This document shows positions 8,052-17,460 of a stretch of DNA of 64,000 nucleotides, one piece after another. This DNA comes from Alistipes sp. Lineage in GTDB: Bacteria > Bacteroidota > Bacteroidia > Bacteroidales > Rikenellaceae. Within the stretch, counting starts at the first letter, position 1, and every line of letters begins with the position of its first letter. The notes under the pieces were generated by a model. That model was not told where the DNA came from, ran no database searches, and was given only the letters and a program-made list of their open reading frames with translations. Location: assembly GCA_017379015.1 (NCBI GenBank), contig JAFNXN010000017.1, forward strand, positions 31,972 through 95,971, read 5' to 3'. The position numbers and the translations under genes are program-made.

Positions 8052-9764
8052 CTAAGCCTTGAAGAGCTCAACGTCCTCAGCCTCAGAAGCATTGATATAA
8101 GATTCTGCCTCGGTGATCTTCTTTGATGCGTACTTCACGAATACCTTTGTTGGGTTGAGATACTCTGCCTCGCACTCGCCAGCCTGACGGAGCATGATGT
8201 GTGAGAGGATGATGTAACCAGCGATCTCAACCAAGCGACGAGCGTGGAAGTCCTTATAACCTGCGCACTCCTTATCGATAGTCTCAACACGCTCAACAAC
8301 CTGCTCATAAACCTTGCGAAGCTCTACAAGCTTGTCATACATAGCCTTAGTAGCCTCGGTTGGGGTGTTCTCCTCGTAGCGCATGATCTGCTCGAGGTAG
8401 GTGCCCTTAGTCACGTGGTTGATAGCTGCCACAACCTGGAGCTGTGTTGTACCCTCGTAGATATTCATAATACGAGCATCGCGATACAATCGCTCGCAAG
8501 CGTAGTCCTTCATATAGCCCGAGCCGCCATGGATCTGGATAGAGTCGTAGGCAACCTCGTTAGCATACTCCGAAGCGAACATCTTAGCTAGAGGGGTAAA
8601 GCCATCAGCAAGGCGGTTGTAGAACTTCATCTCGGCACGCTCCTCCGACTCGAGCGAACGATCGTGAGAGATGTGTGTTAGCTGCTTGTAGATATCAACG
8701 AAACGAGCTGTCTCATAGAGCATAGCACGCGACGCGAGGGTCTTAGCCTCCATATTTTTAAGCATCTCGCTCACGGCAGCAAACTGGATGATAGGCTTGC
8801 CAAACTGCTCACGCTCGCCAGCATACTTCAATGCCTCGCGATAAGCCGCCTCACACAGACCTGTAGACTGTGCTGCGATACCCAAACGTGCAGCATTCAT
8901 AAGCGACATAACATACTTGATAAGACCCATCTTGCGGTCACCCACCAACACCGCTGGGGCGTTGTTGAAGACAAGCTCACAGGTAGGCGAGCCCTTGATA
9001 CCGAGCTTATTCTCGATGCGGCGCACCTTCACGCCACCATCACGCTTATCATAGATGAGCATCGACAATCCACGAGCATCCTTAGTGCCCTCCTCGGTAC
9101 GTGCCAACACCAACGAGATGTCGCCATCGCCATTTGTGATGAAACGCTTACAGCCGTTAAGACGCCATACGCCAGCAGCCTCATCCCACGATGCCTTGAG
9201 CATCACAGCACCAAGGTCCGAACCAGCATCTGGCTCTGTAAGGTCCATTGCGCAGGTCTCGCCAGCCGAAACACGTGGCAAGAACTTAGCTTTGATCTCC
9301 TCCGAAGCGAACTCGTTGATGGTCTCGGCGCAATCCTGCAAGCCCCAGATATTCTCGAAGCCTGCATCGGCGCGAGCAACCATCTCGTTAGCCATAGCAA
9401 AGCATGTTACAGGCATATTCAAGCCGTCGTACTTACGTGGAAGAGTCATACCGCCAAGGCCAGCCTCGTTGAGTGCCTCAATATTGCGCACCGTGCCCGA
9501 AGCATACTCCACATGGTCGTTAACAACACGTGGTCCCTCGTGGTCAACACCCTCGGCATTTGGGGCGATAACCTCGCCGCAAACCTCACCAACGATGTCG
9601 AGAACACGACGATACGAGTCGAGAGCATCCTCCGTATCCTGAGGTGCATAGTCGTAGAGCTTAGCGTCGGCAAAGTTGCGCTCCTTGAGCTCTATAATCC
9701 TCTTCATCAATGGATGCGAGAGGTGATACTGTAAATCTTTATTATCTGAATAGAAGTTTGCCAT
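8052..9764 (-). CDS. Acyl-CoA dehydrogenase (C-terminally extended)
   Basis: A 570-residue flavoprotein, longer than the 380-residue core family. FAD and substrate motifs are visible: CAMDLTEPDAGSD, FITNGDGD, IHGGSGYMKDYACERLYRDARI, and the catalytic Glu in NIYEGTTQLQ near residue 435. A helical C-terminal extension of about 130 residues follows, as in the long Bacteroidota acyl-CoA dehydrogenases. It oxidises an acyl-CoA to the enoyl-CoA, or runs in reverse with reduced ETF. It is the last gene after etfB and etfA, 8 bp from etfA, so the ETF is its likely electron partner. Chain-length specificity cannot be read from the sequence. Confidence 0.93.
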   Translation of the reverse strand: MANFYSDNKDLQYHLSHPLMKRIIELKERNFADAKLYDYAPQDTEDALDSYRRVLDIVGEVCGEVIAPNAEGVDHEGPRVVNDHVEYASGTVRNIEALNEAGLGGMTLPRKYDGLNMPVTCFAMANEMVARADAGFENIWGLQDCAETINEFASEEIKAKFLPRVSAGETCAMDLTEPDAGSDLGAVMLKASWDEAAGVWRLNGCKRFITNGDGDISLVLARTEEGTKDARGLSMLIYDKRDGGVKVRRIENKLGIKGSPTCELVFNNAPAVLVGDRKMGLIKYVMSLMNAARLGIAAQSTGLCEAAYREALKYAGEREQFGKPIIQFAAVSEMLKNMEAKTLASRAMLYETARFVDIYKQLTHISHDRSLESEERAEMKFYNRLADGFTPLAKMFASEYANEVAYDSIQIHGGSGYMKDYACERLYRDARIMNIYEGTTQLQVVAAINHVTKGTYLEQIMRYEENTPTEATKAMYDKLVELRKVYEQVVERVETIDKECAGYKDFHARRLVEIAGYIILSHIMLRQAGECEAEYLNPTKVFVKYASKKITEAESYINASEAEDVELFKA

Positions 9765-9772
9765 GGCTTTGC

Positions 9773-10792
9773 TTACTTTGAATTCTGCTTATAATACTTT
9801 ATCATCTTAGGGATAACCTCCTCCACGCTACCTGTGATTGCATAGTCGGCAATCTTGTTGATAGGTGCAGCAGGGTCGGTGTTGATCGACACGATCATTG
9901 CCGAGCCATCCATACCCGCAGTGTGCTGAATCTGACCCGAGATACCGCAAGCGATATAGAGCTTAGGACGCACCGTAACACCTGTCTGACCAATCTGACG
10001 CTCATGCTCGGTGAAGCCAGCATCTACGGCAGCACGCGAAGCACCCACCTCGCCACCAAGGACGTCAGCCAACTCGTGAACAAGTTTGAAGCCCTCCTTA
10101 GAGCCTACGCCATAACCACCAGCGACGATGATCGAAGCACCCTTGATGTTGATCTTGCGCTCCTCGATGTGACGCTCTACGATACGCACTGCAAGGTCGG
10201 TATCCTTAACCATAGGCTTCCAGCCGATCTCGCGAAGCTCGCCAGCAGCAGGTGTAGCCACCTCCTCCTTGCGCATAACGCCCTCACGAACGGTAGCCAT
10301 CTGTGGGCGGCACTCAGGGTTAACGATAGTAGCGATGATGTTACCACCAAACGCTGGGCGGATCTGATAGAGTAGTGAGTCATACTCCTTGCCACTCTTA
10401 GGATCCTTATGCTCGCCGATAACAAGCTCGGTACAGTCGGCAGTAAGACCGCTATGTAGTGCAGATGATACACGTGGTGCGAAGTCGCGACCCACAGGTG
10501 TTGCGCCAAAGAGGACGATCTGTGGCTGCTCCTGCTTGATAAGACCTACCATTACGGCAGTGTGAGGGAGCGTACGGAATGGGGCAAAGATCTCATCATC
10601 GGCAACCCAAACAGTGTCGGCACCATACTTTGCAAGCTCTGGGGCAAGACCCTTGACATTGTTACCGGCAACCACAGCCTCAAGTTTCACGCCAAGAGTG
10701 TTCGCCAGCTCACGACCCTTTGTTAGGAGCTCCAACGATACGTCGGCAATCTGCTGCTCCTCAATCTCGATATATACAAATACGTTGTTCAT
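9773..10792 (-). CDS. etfA: Electron transfer flavoprotein alpha subunit
   Basis: A 339-residue protein with the ETF-alpha C-terminal FAD domain: GVTVRPKLYIACGISGQIQHTAGM followed by SINTDPAAPINKIADY, close to the family signature. It pairs with EtfB to carry electrons between acyl-CoA dehydrogenase and another redox partner in the cytoplasm. It sits 21 bp after etfB and 8 bp before the dehydrogenase gene. Whether the complex is electron-bifurcating cannot be decided from motifs by eye. Confidence 0.95.
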   Translation of the reverse strand: MNNVFVYIEIEEQQIADVSLELLTKGRELANTLGVKLEAVVAGNNVKGLAPELAKYGADTVWVADDEIFAPFRTLPHTAVMVGLIKQEQPQIVLFGATPVGRDFAPRVSSALHSGLTADCTELVIGEHKDPKSGKEYDSLLYQIRPAFGGNIIATIVNPECRPQMATVREGVMRKEEVATPAAGELREIGWKPMVKDTDLAVRIVERHIEERKINIKGASIIVAGGYGVGSKEGFKLVHELADVLGGEVGASRAAVDAGFTEHERQIGQTGVTVRPKLYIACGISGQIQHTAGMDGSAMIVSINTDPAAPINKIADYAITGSVEEVIPKMIKYYKQNSK

Positions 10793-10813
10793 AATCTAGT
10801 AACTCTTAAGCGA

Positions 10814-11692
10814 TTAACCGAGTGTATGACCCGCAATCAGTTCAACCATAAGTGCCTCGATGTCGGCATCCTCGCTCGTAAGTGTCTTAGCCTCCTTAGC
10901 CTGGAACACTACATTCTCAATCTTCTTAACCTTGGTTGGCGAACCAGAAAGGCCAAGCTGCTCTGGGTCGGGGTTAACATCGGCAGCTGCAAACTCCACG
11001 ATGTGGAGGTATGGACGCTCCTCGATGAAGCCCTTAGCCTTATCGTCGGCTGTTGCCATCTCCGAGGTAGCCAACGCATACTTGAACTTCATCACGCGCT
11101 TAGCGTTACGTGGGCGGCACTCCTTAGCCGATGCATTAACAGTGATGACAGCTGGAAGTGGAGCAACAACCACCTCAGAGCCACGCTCCAAGCGACGCTT
11201 GATTGTGATCTCGGAGTCATTGATGTCAACAAGCTCCTCGGCGTAAGTCACCTGTGGGAGGTCGAGCTTCTCAGCCACCTGAGGACCTACCTGTGCAGTA
11301 TCGCCGTCAATAGCCTGACGACCAGCTACGATGATATCGGGGTTGATCTTGCGTAGTGCGCACGACAGCGCATACGATGTTGCAAGTGTGTCAGATCCAG
11401 CAAACTCACGTCCCGAGAGCAGGTAACCACCATCCGCGCCACGGAACATAGCCTCGCGGATCACGTCAGCAGCACGCTGTGGGCCCATTGTAAGCACCTC
11501 AACACGAGCATTGCCGATACGGTCCTTCATCTGAAGAGCCATCTCAAGGGCATTAAGGTCTTCGGGGTTGAAGATTGCAGCCAGAGCAGCACGATTCACC
11601 GTACCCTCTGGAGTCATGGCATCCTTGCCGACATTACGAGTGTCGGGCACCTGTTTTGCCAAGACTACGATTTTTGTTACTTTTTCCATCAT
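10814..11692 (-). CDS. etfB: Electron transfer flavoprotein beta subunit
   Basis: A 292-residue protein with the adenosine-nucleotide alpha-hydrolase-like fold of EtfB: KQVPDTRNV near the N terminus, FNPEDLNALEMAL, a GRQAIDGDTAQVGPQVAEKL motif near residue 125 and ITIKRRLERGSE. It forms the ETF heterodimer with the next gene. It is the first gene of the etfB-etfA-acyl-CoA dehydrogenase operon, with a promoter box at 11748-11755. A Lys-rich FQAKEAKTL region precedes the C-terminal arm. Confidence 0.95.
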   Translation of the reverse strand: MMEKVTKIVVLAKQVPDTRNVGKDAMTPEGTVNRAALAAIFNPEDLNALEMALQMKDRIGNARVEVLTMGPQRAADVIREAMFRGADGGYLLSGREFAGSDTLATSYALSCALRKINPDIIVAGRQAIDGDTAQVGPQVAEKLDLPQVTYAEELVDINDSEITIKRRLERGSEVVVAPLPAVITVNASAKECRPRNAKRVMKFKYALATSEMATADDKAKGFIEERPYLHIVEFAAADVNPDPEQLGLSGSPTKVKKIENVVFQAKEAKTLTSEDADIEALMVELIAGHTLG

Positions 11693-11747
11693 TTTATTGT
11701 ATGAATGTTAAGTTTTCTCTCTAGTTTTTCAGCAAACGAAATCCTGC

Positions 11748-11755
11748 CAAAGATA
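11748..11755 (-). promoter_or_regulatory. -7 box of the etf operon
   Basis: TATCTTTG on the minus strand, 55 bp before the etfB start. A -33 TTG at the usual 19-20 bp is not evident. Confidence 0.55.
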
Positions 11756-11865
11756 GATAATTTTGCCTCAAAGTCCATAAGTTTTTCTACTTATTTTACT
11801 ATCTCCACACGCAACACTCTCATTATCAATGACAACTATCGCTTTGTCGTTTTTCTTTTTCGCCA

Positions 11866-13023
11866 CTATTCGGCAAGCGTAATACCTATACGTCGATAAC
11901 TCTTAAGCAGGTTGTACGCCGCCACCTCGCTGCGGAAGAGCTTCACATGCTGATAGCCTCGCTCCACCATCTGGAGTGCTAGAAGTGGCTCTCCACGAAG
12001 ACGCTCTATCGCCTCAGCTAGCTCGCCACAATCCTTCGACGAGACATATATCGAGCCATCGCCACCAGCCTCCTCGTGGCTCGATCCGCGCGTTGCAATA
12101 ACGGGGACACCCACGCTTAGAGCCTCTAGTATCTCCACTGAAAAGCCCTCATATATAGATGGTTGGACGAATATCTCCGCCCCCTTGTATATTGATGGAC
12201 GATCCTCCAGTGGCACATTACGCAGAAAGTGTACACGCTCTTCAAGGCCTAGTGTCTTGATGCGTCGCTTCATGCGCTTAGTATAGCTTGTCGCGCGACC
12301 CACAACCACCAGCTCCACGTCGTCGCTAAGCTCCGCCATGGCATCGACTATAAGCCCAAAGTTCTTACGCTCCTCCATGTCGCCCACCGTGAGCAGATAC
12401 CTCTTAGGGAGTTCGTACTTTAGCCTTACCTCCTCAACCTGCTGCTCCGTGATCTCGTCATGGTATATGGGGTTACACCCCTCGTAGACAACCTCGATCT
12501 TCTCATGGTTGATACCCAGGATGTGTGCTATATCGCGCTTTGTCGCCTCGCTTGCCGCAATCACCAGGTCGGCACGACGACATGCTGACGCCATCTCGAT
12601 GCTACGCAGCGTACGCTCAAAGATGGTTGTATGCTTGGGGAAGTGTGCGTAGTTAAGATCGTGGATCGACACCACGCTACGGATGTCGTAACGCGAAAGG
12701 CCAAAGGGGAGTCGTCCTGTGAGGCTATGAAAGAGTTCCACGTCGCCGCGGTGAGCATCCTTCGATATGCGCACCCACTGCCACCAGAAGGAGAGCTTGC
12801 GCCATAGCGAGCCATCGGGCTCCATCGACTCGACATTTGACATTGCATCTAGTGAGTCGTACTCGGCATTTGGAAGACGCTTAGGCAGATACATACGAAG
12901 ATAGGCATCGTCGCTACATGCCGTAGCCAAGGCATTGATAATAAAGCGACCATAGCTACCAACACCTCCCTGCTCGGCATTGGCACTCTTTGCGTCGAAA
13001 CCTATGGTATAGTTATGCCTCAT
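11866..13023 (-). CDS. GT4-family glycosyltransferase
   Basis: The protein is 385 residues from the ATG at 13023 (MRHNYTIGFDAKSA). An in-frame ATG at 13098 is rejected because the promoter at 13075-13106 lies between the two. It has a GT-B fold with a GVGSYG loop near the N terminus, GDMEERKNFGLIVDAM mid-protein, and the donor-site motif PSIYEGFSVEILEALSVGVPVIA with the E-x7-E pair of GT4. Such enzymes use nucleotide sugars to build envelope polysaccharides or glycoproteins. The sugar and acceptor are unknown. It stands alone with its own promoter. Confidence 0.88.
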   Translation of the reverse strand: MRHNYTIGFDAKSANAEQGGVGSYGRFIINALATACSDDAYLRMYLPKRLPNAEYDSLDAMSNVESMEPDGSLWRKLSFWWQWVRISKDAHRGDVELFHSLTGRLPFGLSRYDIRSVVSIHDLNYAHFPKHTTIFERTLRSIEMASACRRADLVIAASEATKRDIAHILGINHEKIEVVYEGCNPIYHDEITEQQVEEVRLKYELPKRYLLTVGDMEERKNFGLIVDAMAELSDDVELVVVGRATSYTKRMKRRIKTLGLEERVHFLRNVPLEDRPSIYKGAEIFVQPSIYEGFSVEILEALSVGVPVIATRGSSHEEAGGDGSIYVSSKDCGELAEAIERLRGEPLLALQMVERGYQHVKLFRSEVAAYNLLKSYRRIGITLAE

Positions 13024-13074
13024 ATCTAGATACCTTAAGTAAATATGCGCACGTTGCGCGCACGCATGATTTTG

Positions 13075-13106
13075 CAAAGCTAATAAATTTTCTGACAAAA
13101 TACAAA
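13075..13106 (-). promoter_or_regulatory. Promoter of the GT4 gene
   Basis: On the minus strand TTTG (13103-13106), a 20-bp spacer and TAGCTTTG (13075-13082). It fixes the GT4 start downstream at 13023. Confidence 0.75.
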
Positions 13107-13240
13107 TTCACCCCGCAACACACAATCTTTCGAGCCAAAACCAATACCATCTCAACCACTGAAAATCAACCATCTAACCCCGAAAGAAGAGTCATAATTA
13201 AAATTTTTCTAAAAAATATTGAAAATTTTTAATAAAATGC

Positions 13241-13271
13241 TTGGAGGATTAAAAAATACTCTTTACCTTTG
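13241..13271 (+). promoter_or_regulatory. Strong promoter of the 13.3-kb RNA
   Basis: TTG (13241-13243), a 20-bp spacer and TACCTTTG (13264-13271), a full match to the phylum consensus. No start codon with a plausible frame follows, so the product is probably an untranslated RNA. Confidence 0.75.
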
Positions 13272-13274
13272 CAG

Positions 13275-13437
13275 CGAAGTTTTAAGGTTCATTTAGGTTA
13301 GTAGTTTTAGGTTGGGAGGCAATCGAAGGATTGTAGCGAAAGTTATACACCTAGTAATCAGGGTATAAGTTTCGTTACTAAGACAGATGACGGTGCTCGT
13401 CATAGGTTGAATATCTTTCGGAGGCCTCGTTTTTTTT
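13275..13437 (+). ncRNA. Candidate structured small RNA (about 160 nt)
   Basis: A consensus promoter, then about 160 nt of hairpins and a run of eight T at 13430-13437. Seen folds are CAATC-GAAG-GATTG (13320-13333), a long stem of GTAGCGAAAGTTATAC with GTATAAGTTTCGTTAC (13333-13378, one mismatch plus a wobble), ATGACG/CGTCAT (13387-13403), and GAGGC (13316-13320) with GCCTC just before the T-run. There is no convincing ORF. Size, promoter and terminator resemble the Bacteroidales-1/6S class of RNAs, but I could not confirm family membership. It could also be a leader of the next gene, though that gene has its own promoter. Confidence 0.6.
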
Positions 13438-13571
13438 GCACTTCAAATCTCAAAAAAAACACCGTCTTAACAGATTGCGAAGCGTCAAATTCCTCATATT
13501 AAAAAAGTGCATCGCAGACTGCATATCTATTCCGCAAATTTTTACTAATTCAAAAAAAAACTTTTACTTTT

Positions 13572-13602
13572 TTTGTAAATAAGAATTATTTATATAAATT
13601 TG
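13572..13602 (+). promoter_or_regulatory. Promoter of the 1233-residue lipoprotein gene
   Basis: TTTG (13572-13575), a 19-bp spacer and TAAATTTG (13595-13602). The roughly 80-nt leader has a small hairpin AGGGTA-TTTTC-TACCCT at 13614-13630. The stretch 13438-13571 is AT-rich and holds nothing I can name. Confidence 0.75.
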
Positions 13603-13689
13603 CATAGATAAATAGGGTATTTTCTACCCTTATTTGCAGAATGTTATACACATTTTTAATATTATTAACCATTTATTAACTTTCACATT

Positions 13690-16600
13690 ATGAGGAAAAT
13701 TTTTACTACCCTCAAGTCTGTTGTAGCTGCAGCTATTGTTGCATCTATGACATTGGCTGCATCGTGTTCTTATGACGATACAGCTCTCGTGGAGCGTGTT
13801 GATAGAGTCGAGAAGGATCTCGCTACTTTGACAGAGCGCGTTGCTGCTCTTGAGAAGCGTTTGGGCGAGGAGGTTGAGGCCTTGACAGCTCTTATTAATG
13901 GTAAGGTTGTGGTTACCTCTGTTGAGAAGCAGGGCGACGCAACTAAGGTTACCCTTTCAGACGGTTCTTCATTCACCGTTTACCCAGAGTGTACAGTAGT
14001 TGATACTGACACCGACACTAACACTTACATCTCTATCGCAGAGGATAACGGCGTTCTTTACTTCGCTGTTTACGAGATGGGTCAGTTCAAGGAGTGGTTG
14101 CTCGTTAACGGCGAGAAGGTTCCTGTTTACGATGGCAACGACCAGGACGACGACGTATGTGACAATCCTTACCAGCCTGAGGCACCTGTTGCTCCTCAGT
14201 TCAAGGTAGAGGGCGACCAGATCATGGTATCTATCGACGGTGGTAACACTTGGGTAGCGTCTGGTTTGTCAGCTGCTGCTGCTGGTGCTCAGATCTTCAC
14301 TGGCGTTGAGGTTAACACTGACAACACTGTTACCTTCACATTGGCTGATGGCACTTCATTCAACGTTGTTGTAGCTGAGCTTATCGAGTTCGACACTACA
14401 CGTGGTCAGCTCTATGTTAAGCCAGGTGAGACTATCGACATCACCGTTACTATCAATGACTCTGTTGCTGATGTTAACGTTATGAACCAGCCTCTTGGTT
14501 GGAAGGCTGAGGTAGCACCTAATGCTGCTGACGAGAACGGCGAGGGCGAGGGTGACGACGTAGATCCAGGCATGGGCGTTTTGGCTGCTGGTGGCACTGA
14601 GTTCACATTGAAGATCACTGCTCCTTCACAGGACTTCATCGCTGCAGGTTATGCTGAGAAGAGTGGCTACATCAGCGTTCACTTCAACTCTGACAATGGT
14701 GCTTGCAAGGTAGGTAAGATCGCTGTTGAGGTTGCTGAGATCGCTTTGGATGTTGATAAGAATGGTGTAATTACCGTTACCAACACTTGGGTTGACAAGT
14801 ACACTAAGTCAGGCTGGTTTGGCGAGGAGAACGTTGAGGAGTTCAACAACTACTACTTGGCTATCATGCCTCTTGACTACTACAACGAGGATCTCTCACA
14901 GATCTACAATCCTAGCTGGAGTGCGTTCACTGTTCCTAACGTTGGTGCTTGGATTCATAACTTCTTTGCTAACGTAAATCCTGACTTCAACACCTACGAC
15001 AAGATTCAGTATGTTGAGGGTGAGAACGAGAAGTGGGTATTCCAGGCCTCTGTTGAGGATATTCTTAAGCAGATTGACTATGACCGTGTGCTTACTTACG
15101 AGGGTGAGTCATTCGCGGTTGTTGTAGTTCCTACCGATCCAACTAACCAGGGTCGTTTGATGCTCGATATGGCTGTTGTTGCTCCATTCCGTCAGCTCAA
15201 TGTAAATGTTGAGGTTGCTGAGCCTACTTGGAACAACGTATTCTTCAACGCTAAGCTTCGTGGTGCTAATGCTTACCACTTCAACATCAAGAATAAGGCT
15301 GAGCTTCAGGAAGAGATTAATTACGGATGGTATCCAAGCGAGGATGCTTACTACGAGGATTATCTCAACATGTGGATGACCGGTGGTCAATTCGGTTCGC
15401 ACATTGTTAAAACTGACGTTGTAAACCAGCACATCAGCCTAAACGACCTACTTAACTATACTGCTCTTAAGGGTGAAGAGTATCTCTATCCTTTGGCTCC
15501 TAACACTACTTACTACTTCGCTCTTATTGCAGAGGAGGAGGGTAAGACTGAGTACACTGTGGATGACATTATCCGCTTCGAGTTCACAACTGCTGACCTT
15601 GTAGAGGCTGAGACACCATTTGATGTTGATGTTACACTCAACGAGGAGGAGACCACTTACTTCAATATCTGTGCTGATGTAACTGTTCCTGAGAATACTG
15701 CTGTGGTTTACGCACTTTGGACAGACGAGGAGCTCTTGGAGAACATCAAGGATACAGTTATCGCTGAGAGCTGGCCTATGGATGACTTCGAGGAGGGTTA
15801 CTCTTTCAATGTTGAAACACCCACTAATTCTGAGAATGCTACAAAGTACTTGGCAATGGTAGTTATTGCTGAGGATGGTACTTACTCTATCGTTCAGCGT
15901 GAGTACAAGAGCAAGGCTGTTGTTGTTAAGGAGGGCGTAACTCTCGCTATCAGCAACGTTGAGTTCTTGACAAGCGGAGGCATTGCTAACGTTACTCTTG
16001 GTGGTATCGAGGGTCAGGAGGTAGCTTCTTACCGCGCTTACGCTTGCACTAAGGGTGCAATGTCATACTACGCAATGGATGAGGCTAAGATTGCTACTCT
16101 TGCATACGGCAACGACTATAGAATCAAGGAGTACAAATCTAACCCATTCACTATTACTGGCACTGCTGACTACAAGTATGAGGCAGTAATGGGTAATACA
16201 TACGTTATCGCTGTAGCTGTTGTATTCGCTGACGGCACTGTATCTAACGTAGTATGTGAGGAGCACGAGTTCGCTAAGCCAGCACCATGGTTCATTCCAG
16301 TACGTGGTGAGTGGGACAACAAGTTCGACCTCTATGAGTACAACGGCGGTGATGCTGAGTATGCTTTCTGGTTGTATGACGAGAATAAGAACTACATCGA
16401 GGTAATCTGCAAATACAGCCCTCAGACTAACTGGGATTACCAGTATTCTGCTAAGTATGTAGCTATCGATGGTACTGAGAAGGTTGCAACTAAGGTTCAG
16501 ACTCAGGCTCCAAGCGATTATGAGTGCGAGGCTGGCGAGAAGCACTTCCGCGTAGTGGCTAACTTCGCTGACGGCACACTTATCGAGGTTATCGCATCTA

Positions 16601-17391
16601 TTCCTGCTGTTGAGGTTAACTACCTCGGCGAGGGCTCAACTTACGCTCCAGGCGGGGAGCTTGAGCCTGAGCCTGCAGCTGATTGTTTCCAGTATCTCGG
16701 TCGCTACTTTGACCTCGACGACAATGACGAGACAAGCGGTGGTGGCTATATGTACAAGGTAGTTGCTGGTGGTGTTGAGTACTCACTTGAGCTTTACTGG
16801 GCTTATGCAAACACAGATGGTGCTATCAAGGTTGGTACTTACAACTATTGCTATAACACGCCTGATGCTATGTATGCTGGTTGGGATGGTTTCTCTATCA
16901 TCTCTGACAGCTACTACTACGGTTCAACTTTGAAGGCTACTGCAGACGGTGTAACCTTGACTCTTAAGGATGCAGATGGCAACCTTATCGGTGAGTATGT
17001 TTACGAGGGCGTTGCAACATTTGAGGAGGAGACTCCAGAGCAGCCCACTCCCGAGCAGCCCGTTGATGCAACTGAGCTTACTATCTCATCGCACTTCACA
17101 ATCTATGGTGGTTCTGCAGGCGCTGGTGAGCACGAGTTAGGTTTCTACTATGACGTGGCCAACAGTAAGTTCGTAGACATCGACTTCTTGGCAAGTCCTA
17201 TTACTGCAGGTACTTACACTTTGACGAATGGCTTGTCTGGAATGTACTGCAAGTCACATGGTGGAAGTATTACCGAGATTACTGTTATCGTAACAGATAA
17301 TGGTGATGGCACTCTTACCTTCGATGCCACATTTAAGGCAGGTGATGGTAATTGGTACCACTTCACTTACACTGCAAAGATCTACGCATAG
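13690..17391 (+). CDS. Large surface lipoprotein with coiled-coil (DUF4988-like) N terminus and beta-sandwich repeats
   Basis: A 1233-residue protein. The signal peptide ends in a lipobox (LAASC, Cys 26). Residues about 33-65 form a coiled coil (VERVDRVEKDLATLTERV), followed by a VTSVEKQGDATKVTLSDGSSF segment, the arrangement of the DUF4988/PL29-N-like domain of Bacteroidota surface proteins. The middle is a string of beta-rich modules that I cannot assign. The last two modules (about 1000-1115 and 1125-1233) belong to a domain type repeated in the next gene, with pattern PI-x2-GTYT, YCKS-x(4-6)-IT-x-V-x-V-TDN-x-DGT. Codon use is strongly biased, so the protein is probably abundant. No catalytic motif was recognised. 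A strong terminator follows. Confidence 0.75.
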   Translation: MRKIFTTLKSVVAAAIVASMTLAASCSYDDTALVERVDRVEKDLATLTERVAALEKRLGEEVEALTALINGKVVVTSVEKQGDATKVTLSDGSSFTVYPECTVVDTDTDTNTYISIAEDNGVLYFAVYEMGQFKEWLLVNGEKVPVYDGNDQDDDVCDNPYQPEAPVAPQFKVEGDQIMVSIDGGNTWVASGLSAAAAGAQIFTGVEVNTDNTVTFTLADGTSFNVVVAELIEFDTTRGQLYVKPGETIDITVTINDSVADVNVMNQPLGWKAEVAPNAADENGEGEGDDVDPGMGVLAAGGTEFTLKITAPSQDFIAAGYAEKSGYISVHFNSDNGACKVGKIAVEVAEIALDVDKNGVITVTNTWVDKYTKSGWFGEENVEEFNNYYLAIMPLDYYNEDLSQIYNPSWSAFTVPNVGAWIHNFFANVNPDFNTYDKIQYVEGENEKWVFQASVEDILKQIDYDRVLTYEGESFAVVVVPTDPTNQGRLMLDMAVVAPFRQLNVNVEVAEPTWNNVFFNAKLRGANAYHFNIKNKAELQEEINYGWYPSEDAYYEDYLNMWMTGGQFGSHIVKTDVVNQHISLNDLLNYTALKGEEYLYPLAPNTTYYFALIAEEEGKTEYTVDDIIRFEFTTADLVEAETPFDVDVTLNEEETTYFNICADVTVPENTAVVYALWTDEELLENIKDTVIAESWPMDDFEEGYSFNVETPTNSENATKYLAMVVIAEDGTYSIVQREYKSKAVVVKEGVTLAISNVEFLTSGGIANVTLGGIEGQEVASYRAYACTKGAMSYYAMDEAKIATLAYGNDYRIKEYKSNPFTITGTADYKYEAVMGNTYVIAVAVVFADGTVSNVVCEEHEFAKPAPWFIPVRGEWDNKFDLYEYNGGDAEYAFWLYDENKNYIEVICKYSPQTNWDYQYSAKYVAIDGTEKVATKVQTQAPSDYECEAGEKHFRVVANFADGTLIEVIASIPAVEVNYLGEGSTYAPGGELEPEPAADCFQYLGRYFDLDDNDETSGGGYMYKVVAGGVEYSLELYWAYANTDGAIKVGTYNYCYNTPDAMYAGWDGFSIISDSYYYGSTLKATADGVTLTLKDADGNLIGEYVYEGVATFEEETPEQPTPEQPVDATELTISSHFTIYGGSAGAGEHELGFYYDVANSKFVDIDFLASPITAGTYTLTNGLSGMYCKSHGGSITEITVIVTDNGDGTLTFDATFKAGDGNWYHFTYTAKIYA

Positions 17392-17423
17392 TAGATATAT
17401 ATGGTCGCACGACCTAAACCTCT

Positions 17424-17460
17424 TCGGAGCTTCCCAATCGGGAGGCTCCGATTTTTTTTT
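17424..17460 (+). terminator. Rho-independent terminator after the large lipoprotein gene
   Basis: A 12-bp stem (TCGGAGCTTCCC with GGGAGGCTCCGA, loop AATC) followed by nine T, 33 bp after the stop codon. Confidence 0.92.
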
